Source of the DNA: Pantoea agglomerans
GTDB taxonomy: Bacteria; Pseudomonadota; Gammaproteobacteria; Enterobacterales; Enterobacteriaceae
Direction: 5' to 3'
Length of the DNA stretch: 64,000 bases
Assembly (NCBI RefSeq): GCF_021397715.1
Contig: NZ_CP090208.1
Location: 434,001-498,000, forward strand
Under the pieces are notes generated by a model, which worked only from the letters and a program-made list of their open reading frames with translations, did no database searches and was not told the DNA's origin. This document shows, one piece after another, positions 8,865 through 15,924 of this stretch. The position numbers were made by a program, and so were the translations under genes. How positions within the stretch are numbered: the first letter of the stretch is position 1; each line of letters opens with the position of its first letter.

Positions 8865-9224
8865 GAAAACTCCAGGTAAAAACAGGCCAGGTCAAACGTC
8901 AGAATAGAAGGAGCTTTCACCCTACTGATATTTATATTTCGGGTTAAATTATATTTGGAACTTTGTTTTCATTTTGTGAGCTCAAGCCTTCTGGCTATTT
9001 TATTTTGATGGGATTCCATCAGTCGCTGAATAACTTCATTGAATTTACGCCATTTATTTCACGGAGGCATAAAGAGTGGCGGCAAAAAATAAAGTGGAGA
9101 AGGGGGGCTGAAAAGAGAATGGAATTGTCTTAATGGCAAGTAAATAGCATCAGGATGAAATAAACATCCCGAATGCTGAGAAAAAAATTAATAACCGGGC
9201 GACAGAATACCCGGCGGCGTCAGC
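8865..9224. promoter_or_regulatory. AT-rich promoter region of the inositol cluster
   Basis: No gene. AT-rich sequence between the iolT-like start (8864, leftward) and the LysR stop (9225, leftward). The segment around 8955-8985 contains GGAACTTTGTTTTC, loosely symmetric, which could bind a regulator, but I cannot assign one. No IolR gene is seen in the window. Confidence 0.35.
9180..9214 (-). terminator. Terminator of the leftward LysR gene
   Basis: Read on the minus strand: CCGGG / CCCGG stem (9210-9214 and 9195-9199) followed by an AT-rich tail with a seven-T run (9181-9187). Confidence 0.6.
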
Positions 9225-10127
9225 TTAGCGGATCACCAGCCCGCTCAGGGCAGAGAGCAGGGCATCGACTTTCGGCAGGAACTGTTTGCGACGGGGCCAC
9301 ACTACGCTCAGCGTCAGCCCGTCGGGTTGAAGCTGAGGAAGAATAATCTCCAGCTCCCCGGCAGCCACCGCATGGCGAATCAGCCACGAAGGCATTTGCG
9401 CCACGCCAAGACCGGTTGTAACCGCCTGCATCTGTGCATCCACATCGCCTAAGGCCATCCGAAATGGCACATCCCGCCAGTTTGGCTGCCCATCTTCTGT
9501 GGTAAACAGCCAGGGTTTTATGGAGCCGTCGACGCGTTCATAGAGGATGGCGCGGTGATTCAGCAGCTCTGTTTCGTTATGCGGCCGGCCTTCACGATCC
9601 AGATAAGCAGGCGCGGCGCAGAACAGCATCTGCTCACGGCCCATATTACGCCAGCCGAGTGAAGCAGGCAGATCGGGCGCACCGCCAATCCGTACCGCCA
9701 CATCAACCCCTTCATCAAACAGGTCGATGAAGCGGTCGGAGAAACTCAGGCTGAGCGCCAGTTCCGGATGCTGCTGACAGAACGGCATCAGCAATGGCAT
9801 CACGTTCAGCCGGCCATAGGTGTTCGGCACCGCCAGCCGTAACCGTCCGGAGGGAATGGTGCGCTGCGCCGCCAGCACCGCCTCGGTTTCGGCAAGATCC
9901 TCCAGAATACGCAGGCAGGTCTGGTAGTAGGCGCTGCCGGCATCGGTCAGTTGCAGGCTGCGGGTAGTGCGCTCCAGCAATCGGGAGCCTAATCTTATTT
10001 CAAGCCGGCTGACACTTTTGCTCACCGCCGAGCCGGTGACATGCAGTCGCTCCGCGGCAGCGGTAAAGCTGCCGCACTCCACGCTGGCAACAAAAGGCAG
10101 GATATCTTTGAGGCGCTGATCGTGCAT
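9225..10127 (-). CDS. LysR-family transcriptional regulator
   Basis: 300 residues with the complete LysR architecture: winged helix-turn-helix at 1-60 (FTAAAERLHVTGSAVSKSVSRLE) and an effector-binding domain from about 90. It is transcribed away from the PRISE-type reductase gene starting at 10228; LysR proteins in this arrangement usually regulate the divergent gene. The 100-bp shared gap contains AGAGA-N12-TCTCT at about 10168-10189, a possible operator. Effector unknown. Confidence 0.9.
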   Translation of the reverse strand: MHDQRLKDILPFVASVECGSFTAAAERLHVTGSAVSKSVSRLEIRLGSRLLERTTRSLQLTDAGSAYYQTCLRILEDLAETEAVLAAQRTIPSGRLRLAVPNTYGRLNVMPLLMPFCQQHPELALSLSFSDRFIDLFDEGVDVAVRIGGAPDLPASLGWRNMGREQMLFCAAPAYLDREGRPHNETELLNHRAILYERVDGSIKPWLFTTEDGQPNWRDVPFRMALGDVDAQMQAVTTGLGVAQMPSWLIRHAVAAGELEIILPQLQPDGLTLSVVWPRRKQFLPKVDALLSALSGLVIR

Positions 10128-10227
10128 CGATTAATGAACTCAGGTTGAGAATGCTGTGAATTAATGCCAGAGATAAGAACTGGATTCTCTATTAGGCTTA
10201 GCATTACGCAAAACGAGGAGAAATCAA

Positions 10228-11295
10228 ATGAAAAAACAGGCTTTGATTGTGGGTATCAGCGGCGTTATCGGCCGGGCACTGGCGGACAAGCTGCAGCAGG
10301 AGGGCTGGGAAGTGACCGGCCTGTCACGCGGACGCGGCGCCGTGCCGGAAGGCGCGACCAGCCTGACCGCCGATCTGACCGATGCGGATGCGGTGCGTGA
10401 GGCCCTGAAGTCAGTGAAACCAGATGCGCTGTTCTTCAGCGTCTGGGCGCGTCAGGAAAATGAAAAAGAGAACATCCGGGTCAACGGCGGCATGGTGCGC
10501 AACGTGATCGAGGCGCTGGGCGAGCGGCTGAAGGGCGCGCACGTCGCGCTGGTAACCGGTCTGAAACACTACCTGGGGCCGTTTGAAGCCTACGGTAAAG
10601 GCGCAGTGCCGGTGACGCCGTTCCGTGAAGAGCAGGGCCGTCAGCCGGTCGACAACTTCTATTATGCTCAGGAAGATGAGCTGTTTGCGGGCGCGGAAAA
10701 GTATGACTACCGCTGGAGCGTTCACCGCCCGCACACCATCATTGGTTACGCGGTCGGCAACGCGATGAACATGGGCCAGACGCTGGCGGTTTACGCCACT
10801 CTGTGCAAAGAGAAAGGCTGGCCGTTTATCTTCCCCGGCTCACCAGAGCAGTGGAATGGCGTCGCCGACATGACCGATGCGGGTCTGCTGGCCGAGCAAC
10901 TGCACTGGGCGGCCACCTCACCCGCGGCAGCCAATCAGGATTTCAACGCCGTGAACGGCGATGTGTTCCGCTGGAGCTGGATGTGGCCGAAACTGGCTGA
11001 GTATTTCGGTATCGAGGCTGCCGATTTCCCGGCGCAGATGATGCCGCTGGAAGGCCGGATGCAGGAGGCGGCCAGTGCGTGGCAGGAGATTGCCCGGCAG
11101 CACCAGTTGCGTGAAGCGGATGTGAGCAAGCTCGCCTCCTGGTGGCATACCGATGCCGATCTGGGACGTCCGATGGAAGCCTTTACCGACATGAGCAAAA
11201 GCCGCAAAGCTGGCTTCACCGGCTATCGCAGCACGCTCGACTCCTTCACTCAGCTGTTTGATAAGCTGAAAGCGGAAAAAGTCATTCCGCAGTAA
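10228..11295 (+). CDS. PRISE-type short-chain dehydrogenase/reductase
   Basis: 355 residues. N-terminal Rossmann motif GISGVIGRALA binds NAD(P)H. The C-terminal half carries the pattern of the progesterone-5-beta-reductase/iridoid-synthase-like (PRISE) family: HRPHTIIGYAVGNAMN, YATLCKEKGWPFIFPG, FNAVNGDVFRWSWMWPKLA. Members reduce enone double bonds and have broad substrate range. A GAGGAG ribosome-binding site at 10214-10219 precedes the ATG. The gene diverges from a LysR regulator, and a symmetric hairpin follows at 11301-11322. Physiological substrate unknown; a role in detoxifying plant-derived enones would fit but is inference. Confidence 0.88.
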   Translation: MKKQALIVGISGVIGRALADKLQQEGWEVTGLSRGRGAVPEGATSLTADLTDADAVREALKSVKPDALFFSVWARQENEKENIRVNGGMVRNVIEALGERLKGAHVALVTGLKHYLGPFEAYGKGAVPVTPFREEQGRQPVDNFYYAQEDELFAGAEKYDYRWSVHRPHTIIGYAVGNAMNMGQTLAVYATLCKEKGWPFIFPGSPEQWNGVADMTDAGLLAEQLHWAATSPAAANQDFNAVNGDVFRWSWMWPKLAEYFGIEAADFPAQMMPLEGRMQEAASAWQEIARQHQLREADVSKLASWWHTDADLGRPMEAFTDMSKSRKAGFTGYRSTLDSFTQLFDKLKAEKVIPQ

Positions 11296-11300
11296 TCACA

Positions 11301-11330
11301 CAGGCGCCGCATCAGGCGCCTGTTCTGTTT
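11301..11330 (+). terminator. Terminator-like hairpin after the PRISE reductase
   Basis: Perfect 8-bp stem CAGGCGCC (11301-11308) / GGCGCCTG (11315-11322) with a 6-base loop, then the T-rich TTCTGTTT. Confidence 0.65.
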
Positions 11331-11380
11331 CTGGCGGATGGCTATACTTCGGCTCTCGCTCAATGAACAGAGGAACTGAA

Positions 11381-12040
11381 ATGATGGCGACATGTTTTAT
11401 TATCGGCGCGGCCGGAAAAGTTGGCCTGCGACTGACGCGTCAGTTGAGCGCTAAGCAGCACGCGGTTTCGGCACTGCATCGTAAACCGGAGCAGGCTGCG
11501 ACGCTGCAGGCGGCGGGTGCGCAGCCGGTAGCTGGCGATATTCAGCAGCTGACGGTTGATGCGCTGGCGCAACAGATGGCCGGTCACGAGGTGGTGGTTT
11601 TCACCGCCGGTGCCGGTGGCGCGGGTATTGCGTTAACCAACGCGATTGACGGCGATGGCCTGGATCTGGCGGTCGCGGCGGCGGAGCAGGCAGGCGTACC
11701 GCGCTTTATTCTGGTCTCGGCGTTTCCCGATGCCGGTCGCGGTAAAGCGATATCAGAAGGCTTCGAGAACTACATGCGGGTCAAACGGCTGGCGGATGCG
11801 CGGCTGGTGGCGAGCGGGCTGGAGTGGGTGATTCTGCGTCCGGGCACGCTCACGGATGCCGCGGGCACCGGTCGGGTAAAGGCCGATCTGGCACTTCCTT
11901 ACGGTGAAATCCCGCGTGATGATGTCGCGGCTACGCTGGTCGCCCTGATTGAAAATCCGGCGATCAAATATCAGATAATCGAGCTGACCACCGGCGATCA
12001 ACCGATTGAAGCGGCGCTGCAACGGCTGCAGCGCGGTTAA
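11381..12040 (+). CDS. NAD(P)-binding protein, atypical SDR (YwnB/YhfK-like)
   Basis: About 219 residues. N-terminal GAAGKVGLRL is the dinucleotide-binding glycine motif; FILVSAF and YMRVKRLADARLVASGLEWVILRPG match the NAD(P)H-binding SDR_a5 family, in which the usual SDR Tyr-Lys pair is degenerate. Start at ATG 11381 chosen because AGAGGA (11369-11374) lies 6 bases upstream; the upstream ATG 11363 has no such signal. Family members sense redox cofactors or reduce small substrates; no specific role can be given. Confidence 0.82.
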   Translation: MMATCFIIGAAGKVGLRLTRQLSAKQHAVSALHRKPEQAATLQAAGAQPVAGDIQQLTVDALAQQMAGHEVVVFTAGAGGAGIALTNAIDGDGLDLAVAAAEQAGVPRFILVSAFPDAGRGKAISEGFENYMRVKRLADARLVASGLEWVILRPGTLTDAAGTGRVKADLALPYGEIPRDDVAATLVALIENPAIKYQIIELTTGDQPIEAALQRLQRG

Positions 12041-12056
12041 AAAAAGCCCCGCAAAA

Positions 12057-12108
12057 ACTGAACTGCACCCCATAAGGTAAGGCCCAACTGATTAAGGTGC
12101 AGTTCAGT
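12057..12108. mobile_element. 13-bp perfect inverted repeat, IS-end-like (possible IS3/IS150-group remnant or MITE)
   Basis: ACTGAACTGCACC (12057-12069) is repeated inverted, without mismatch, at 12096-12108, with 26 bases between. TG(A/T)ACTGCACCC is the kind of terminal repeat found in IS150-group elements of the IS3 family. No transposase sequence lies between, so this would be two abutting ends of a collapsed element or a very small non-autonomous element. There is no T run, so a terminator is less likely. It stands immediately downstream of an intact gene and beside a decayed gene. Confidence 0.45.
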
Positions 12109-12238
12109 GCGTAATCCCCGCTCTTTCCTCAGGTATGGACGGCGGTAGTCACACCTGATCTGAATGACAGGATGACTATCGTGAGATAGCCATCCATACT
12201 GGCGTGCGCCTCACGGCAGTCCGCGCCGTCATCGATGA

Positions 12239-12440
12239 TTAACTTTCGCTCCGCGGTGGCACTGATAAATTTAACCCCGAATGAAACAGTGGAATAAATA
12301 CTTTCAGAGGTCCGATCCCAGGCAGTTCCCCGTTCTGAAACGCGCAACATCAACAATCGGATGCCCTAAATAGGGATATCCTCTATCCGCCAGCGCCACG
12401 CGATAATTCCCCAGAGGCTCATGCCACACTGCGCGACCTT
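12239..12440 (-). pseudogene. Frameshifted relic of an unidentified gene
   Basis: On the minus strand one frame reads SEGRAVWHEPLGNYRVALAD and on through GYPYLGHPIVDVARF. A second frame then takes over with QNGELPGIGPLKVFIPLFHS and ends NLSVPPRSES at a stop at 12239-12241. Adding one T to the T3 run near the ARF codons would join them. An in-frame TAG precedes the first part. Both halves look like real protein, so this is a decayed gene tail. I do not recognise the family. It lies between the IS-like repeat and hcp. Confidence 0.4.
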
Positions 12441-12675
12441 CGGACTAACGTTACCCGAAAAAAAAAGAACCGCTGGGCTGGCAGAGGGTCCTTTTCAATA
12501 CCGGAAAGCCCTTGCAGGGATTACGCCGGGAGCATGAACTGAATGCCTGGCTGAACGCAGAAGGAGAAATGTGTGCCGTACTTGATACCCATCAATTAAT
12601 AATCATTCAACATTTCATATTAGCAGGTCAGGAAGAGGATAATTCCCTACCTCATAGGACAAGGGAGTCTGCTAA
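12441..12675. other. Leader region of the hcp cassette
   Basis: No convincing gene. A small open frame at 12512-12727 overlaps hcp out of frame and has no protein-like pattern. The stretch probably carries the hcp promoter; no box is clear. Confidence 0.3.
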
Positions 12676-13167
12676 ATGGCTATACCCGTATATCTGTGGC
12701 TTTATGAAGAAGAAGGAAAATTATTAAACGGACCTGTCGCTGTTACTGGACGCGAAGGAAGCATCGAGCTAACCGGAATGCAGCATGATGTGTTTATCCC
12801 AACGGACGATAAAACAGGTGCAGTGACAGGCACGCGTCAACATGAGGCCTATACCTTTGAAAAGCTGATAGATAGCTCGTCGCCGCTATTGTATAAGGCG
12901 CTCACAACAGGGAAAACACTAGCTAAAGCAGTGTTTAAGTTTTACCGAATCAACTACCACGGTCAGGAAGAGGAATATTTCGTTACGAAGCTCGAAAATG
13001 TAAAAGTTTCTCATGTGGTATCTGTTTTGTTCGACGCCAAAGATCCAGATTATGACAAGCACGGCCATACAGAACATGTCGGGCTGCGTTATGAAAAAAT
13101 CGATTGGCATTATATAGACGGTAATATTAAACACGCAGATAGCTGGAAAGTGCGGAAGACAGTATAA
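12676..13167 (+). CDS. hcp: Hcp family type VI secretion tube protein (orphan)
   Basis: 163 residues, the usual Hcp/TssD length. Landmarks: MAIPVYLWLY start, IELTGMQHDV, GTRQHEAYTFEKLIDSSSPLLYKALTTG and the acidic/aromatic C-terminal part YEKIDWHYIDGN. Hcp hexamers form the tube of the type VI secretion machine and carry small effectors. No other T6SS structural gene (tssB, tssC, vgrG and so on) is in the window, so it is an orphan hcp expected to serve a machine encoded elsewhere. The two following genes, an effector-like and a periplasmic protein, make a typical effector cassette. GGGAG at 12662-12666 is the ribosome-binding site. Confidence 0.92.
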   Translation: MAIPVYLWLYEEEGKLLNGPVAVTGREGSIELTGMQHDVFIPTDDKTGAVTGTRQHEAYTFEKLIDSSSPLLYKALTTGKTLAKAVFKFYRINYHGQEEEYFVTKLENVKVSHVVSVLFDAKDPDYDKHGHTEHVGLRYEKIDWHYIDGNIKHADSWKVRKTV

Positions 13168-13177
13168 GGAAATCACA

Positions 13178-13546
13178 GTGTGAAAATGGCTCTATAAACA
13201 AAGTACAGGTGAGTTATACCGCGATGGCAAGCTAATTGAAGCAGGCTATTCCGGCATATTAACGAATAAGAATAACCCTGATCGCGAGCAGGTTCGTGGT
13301 ATGGGGCCTATCCCGCGAGGAACGTGGAGAATTGGCAGTACCGGAACGAGTAAAGGCCCGCTAACCATTACCCTGAATCATATCAGCGGCAATTCTTACG
13401 CGCGTGATATGCATACATTCAGAATGCACGGTGACAAACGCCACGGCATCAAGGGGTTTGCCTCTGAAGGCTGCATTATTATGGGGCCTTCCACGCGTTT
13501 GCTGGTCAGTAAAGATCACGGCGCGATCCTTGAGGTGGTGAGGTGA
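13178..13546 (+). pseudogene. Tlde1-like (DUF2778) L,D-transpeptidase-fold T6SS effector, 5' end frameshifted
   Basis: The frame 13187-13546 encodes WLYKQSTGELYRDGKLIEAG, MGPIPRGTWRIG, FRMHGDKRHG and ASEGCIIMGPSTR. This is the pattern of Tlde1 effectors, which attack peptidoglycan tetrapeptides in the periplasm of target cells; the catalytic Cys is codon 13472-13474 in SEGC. The frame has no usable start before ATG 13301. Its 5' side runs into TGA 13181-13183, and the plausible starts GTG 13178, GTG 13180 and ATG 13186 are out of frame or stopped. A one-base gain in the A4 run (13183-13186) or a two-base loss from an ancestral ATGTGG would explain this. From ATG 13301 an 81-residue product lacking about 38 residues but keeping the His and Cys could still be made. 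The stop overlaps the next gene's GTG. Confidence 0.78.
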
Positions 13547-13968
13547 TTCGCCGTTATGGGCTGATGCTGGCTCTCTTACCGTTCGCGGGTCATGCAGAAG
13601 AAATTGCTGGTAGCGAGTGCGCCGCACGGGGTCATTATGCTGAGGAGATGCTCTTATCCGCGGTCACTCAGGCAGGGGTAAAGGGGATTGAGCGAGATAA
13701 AACTATCGTCGAGGTGCTGAATCTTTCCCCTGTTTCCGAGGCGCTGGCACATCAGTTTGCGCAGACAGATGCCAAAACCGGTAAGGGGCTTTCGCTCAAA
13801 GATTACTACGGTATATACCATGACAACGGCGCAATGAGCCTGACGGTTAAATACATCTATACCAACGCGAGAGGCGCAGGCAATGTATATATTGTCTCCA
13901 GCCTGTTAAATAACGATGAGTGCTCTGTCCGGTTTAATGGCTATCTGACACTGTCCCGTGAGTTCTGA
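13543..13968 (+). CDS. Periplasmic protein, candidate immunity protein to the Tlde1-like effector
   Basis: 141 residues with an N-terminal signal peptide (MIRRYGLMLALLPFAGHAEE, likely cleaved after GHA). Two cysteines remain in the mature part (SECAARG near the N-terminus, NDECSVRF near the C-terminus), which could form a disulfide. The GTG start at 13543 overlaps the effector stop as GTGA, so the two are translationally coupled. Tlde1 acts in the periplasm, so an immunity protein must be exported there; position, size and signal peptide all fit. No motif I recognise confirms it, so the role is inferred from context. Confidence 0.7.
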   Translation: MIRRYGLMLALLPFAGHAEEIAGSECAARGHYAEEMLLSAVTQAGVKGIERDKTIVEVLNLSPVSEALAHQFAQTDAKTGKGLSLKDYYGIYHDNGAMSLTVKYIYTNARGAGNVYIVSSLLNNDECSVRFNGYLTLSREF

Positions 13969-14066
13969 ACGGTAGCGGGTAATCTGTGAGGATGTCAGGT
14001 CAATGCGTGGGGGAGTTACGTTGCATTCCCCGACCAGTCTGATTCAGGCTGGCCGGGGGAAACATC

Positions 14067-14116
14067 AAAAGCTCGCGTGTCTGACTTTGAAGATGAGGTT
14101 CAGAATCTGAGCTTTT
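14067..14116 (+). terminator. Possible terminator after the effector cassette
   Basis: AAAAGCTC (14067-14074) can pair with GAGCTTTT (14109-14116), followed by further T residues, with a long 34-base loop. Weak. Confidence 0.3.
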
Positions 14117-14119
14117 TTA

Positions 14120-15766
14120 TTACTTCACGCATTTCGCGCAGTGTTGACGCTCGATGTGCTGGAAGAAATCGTTCCCTTTGTCATCCACCAGGATAAAGGC
14201 CGGGAAGTTTTCCACCTCAATTTTCCAGATCGCTTCCATCCCCAGTTCAGCATACTCCACGCATTCCAGATGCTTGATGCTCTGTTGCGCCAGTACCGCA
14301 GCCGGGCCACCGATGCTGCCCAGATAGAAACCGCCATGCTTCTGACAGGCATCGGTCACCTGCTGACTGCGGTTACCTTTGGCCAGCATGATTTTGCTGC
14401 CGCCGTGCGCCTGCAGCAGATCAACGTAAGAATCCATCCGGCCTGCAGTCGTCGGGCCGAGCGATCCTGAAGCGTAGCCTTCCGGGGTTTTGGCTGGGCC
14501 AGCGTAATAGACCGGATGATCTTTCACGTACTGTGGCAGACCTTCACCGTTATCAATGCGCTCTTTCAGTTTGGCATGGGCAATATCACGCGCCACGATG
14601 ATGGTACCGGTCAGCGACAAACGCGTAGAGACCGGATAAGCCGACAGCTGCGCCAGGATCTGCTCCATCGGACGGTTCAGATCGACATGAACCACTTCAC
14701 CTTCACCCTGCTGACGCAGTGCTTCAGGGATCAGGCGACCTGGATTAGCTTCCAGTTTTTCAATCCAGATGCCGTCGCGGTTGATCTTCGCCTTGATATT
14801 GCGGTCTGCCGAGCAGGAGACGCCCATGCCGATCGGGCAGGAGGCACCGTGACGCGGCAGGCGAATCACGCGGATATCATGGGCGAAGTATTTACCGCCA
14901 AACTGTGCGCCGAGGCCCAGTTGCTGCGCGGCTTCCAGCAGTTCCTGTTCCAGCTGAACGTCGCGGAACGCCTGACCATGCTCATTACCTTCGGTCGGCA
15001 ATCCGTCGTAATAGTGGGTCGATGCCAGCTTGACGGTTTTCAGGGTGCTTTCGGCCGAGGTTCCGCCAATCACAAACGCGATGTGGTAAGGCGGGCAGGC
15101 GGCGGTACCGAGGGTACGCATTTTGTCGACCAGGTAATTCTTCAGCTTGCCAGGGCTGAGCAGCGCCTTGGTTTCCTGATAGAGATAGGTTTTGTTGGCA
15201 GAGCCGCCGCCCTTGGCGATGCAGAGAAACTTATACTCATCGCCATCCACGCTGTAGAGATCAATCTGCGCAGGCAGGTTGGTGCCGGTGTTGACCTCGT
15301 TATACATATCCAGCGCCGCATTTTGTGAATAGCGCAGGTTATCTTCGATAAAGGTGTTATAGACGCCCTGCGACAGCGCGGCTTCATCGCCACCACCGGT
15401 CCAGACCCGCTGGCCTTTTTTACCCATGATGATGGCGGTACCGGTATCCTGGCAGGTTGGCAGTACGCCTTTGGCGGCGATTTCGGAGTTCCTTAAAAAC
15501 TGCAGCGCGACATATTTGTCGTTGTCGCTGGCGTCCGGGTCGTCAAGGATCGAGGCGACCTGCTGCTGATGCGCCGGACGCAGCATAAATGAGGCATCGT
15601 GGAACGCCTGCTGCGCCAGCAGTGTCAGGGCTTGCGGTGCCACTTTCAGCACTTCCTGACCATCAAATTCAGCGACTGAGACGTGCTCGCGGCTCAGCAG
15701 ATAGTATTCGGTATCCTCGTGGGTAAGAGGAAAGGGGTTCTGATAGAAGAAAGGTTTGTTCGACAT
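14120..15766 (-). CDS. fumA: Fumarate hydratase class I (iron-sulfur)
   Basis: Interconverts malate and fumarate with an oxygen-sensitive 4Fe-4S cluster. 548 residues, the length of E. coli FumA/FumB. Cluster cysteines fall at residues 105 (LPTCQDTGT), 224 (AACPPYH) and 318 (GVSCSADRN), the same positions as in E. coli FumA. The start ATG 15766 gives MSNKPFFYQNPF, also FumA-like. It follows the dicarboxylate antiporter on the same strand with 158 bp between. Together with the divergent fumarate reductase it would supply fumarate from malate for anaerobic reduction to succinate. Confidence 0.95.
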   Translation of the reverse strand: MSNKPFFYQNPFPLTHEDTEYYLLSREHVSVAEFDGQEVLKVAPQALTLLAQQAFHDASFMLRPAHQQQVASILDDPDASDNDKYVALQFLRNSEIAAKGVLPTCQDTGTAIIMGKKGQRVWTGGGDEAALSQGVYNTFIEDNLRYSQNAALDMYNEVNTGTNLPAQIDLYSVDGDEYKFLCIAKGGGSANKTYLYQETKALLSPGKLKNYLVDKMRTLGTAACPPYHIAFVIGGTSAESTLKTVKLASTHYYDGLPTEGNEHGQAFRDVQLEQELLEAAQQLGLGAQFGGKYFAHDIRVIRLPRHGASCPIGMGVSCSADRNIKAKINRDGIWIEKLEANPGRLIPEALRQQGEGEVVHVDLNRPMEQILAQLSAYPVSTRLSLTGTIIVARDIAHAKLKERIDNGEGLPQYVKDHPVYYAGPAKTPEGYASGSLGPTTAGRMDSYVDLLQAHGGSKIMLAKGNRSQQVTDACQKHGGFYLGSIGGPAAVLAQQSIKHLECVEYAELGMEAIWKIEVENFPAFILVDDKGNDFFQHIERQHCAKCVK

Positions 15767-15850
15767 TTTTTCTCACTTAATGACCAGCTGAACCGTCGCG
15801 AACGGCTGTGAGGGTCAACATCATCGGCGAATTAATCGTTTATTATATTT

Positions 15851-15875
15851 ACCCGCCGCCGGGATGGCGGCGGGT
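15851..15875. other. Strong intergenic hairpin between the antiporter and fumA
   Basis: Perfect 10-bp stem ACCCGCCGCC / GGCGGCGGGT (15851-15860, 15866-15875) with a 5-base loop. No T run follows in either direction, so it may stabilise or partly attenuate the antiporter-fumA transcript rather than end it. Confidence 0.55.
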
Positions 15876-15924
15876 AAGGTGTGGAATGGTATCTTATAAC
15901 GCGTTGATCTGCATGTTAACCCGG

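Noticed and set aside
12129..12356. 75-residue minus-strand open frame as a gene
   Set aside because: The two other frames over the same bases give protein-like halves of one broken gene, so this frame is a shadow.
12512..12727. 71-residue open frame before hcp
   Set aside because: Overlaps hcp out of frame, has no family resemblance and no good ribosome-binding site.
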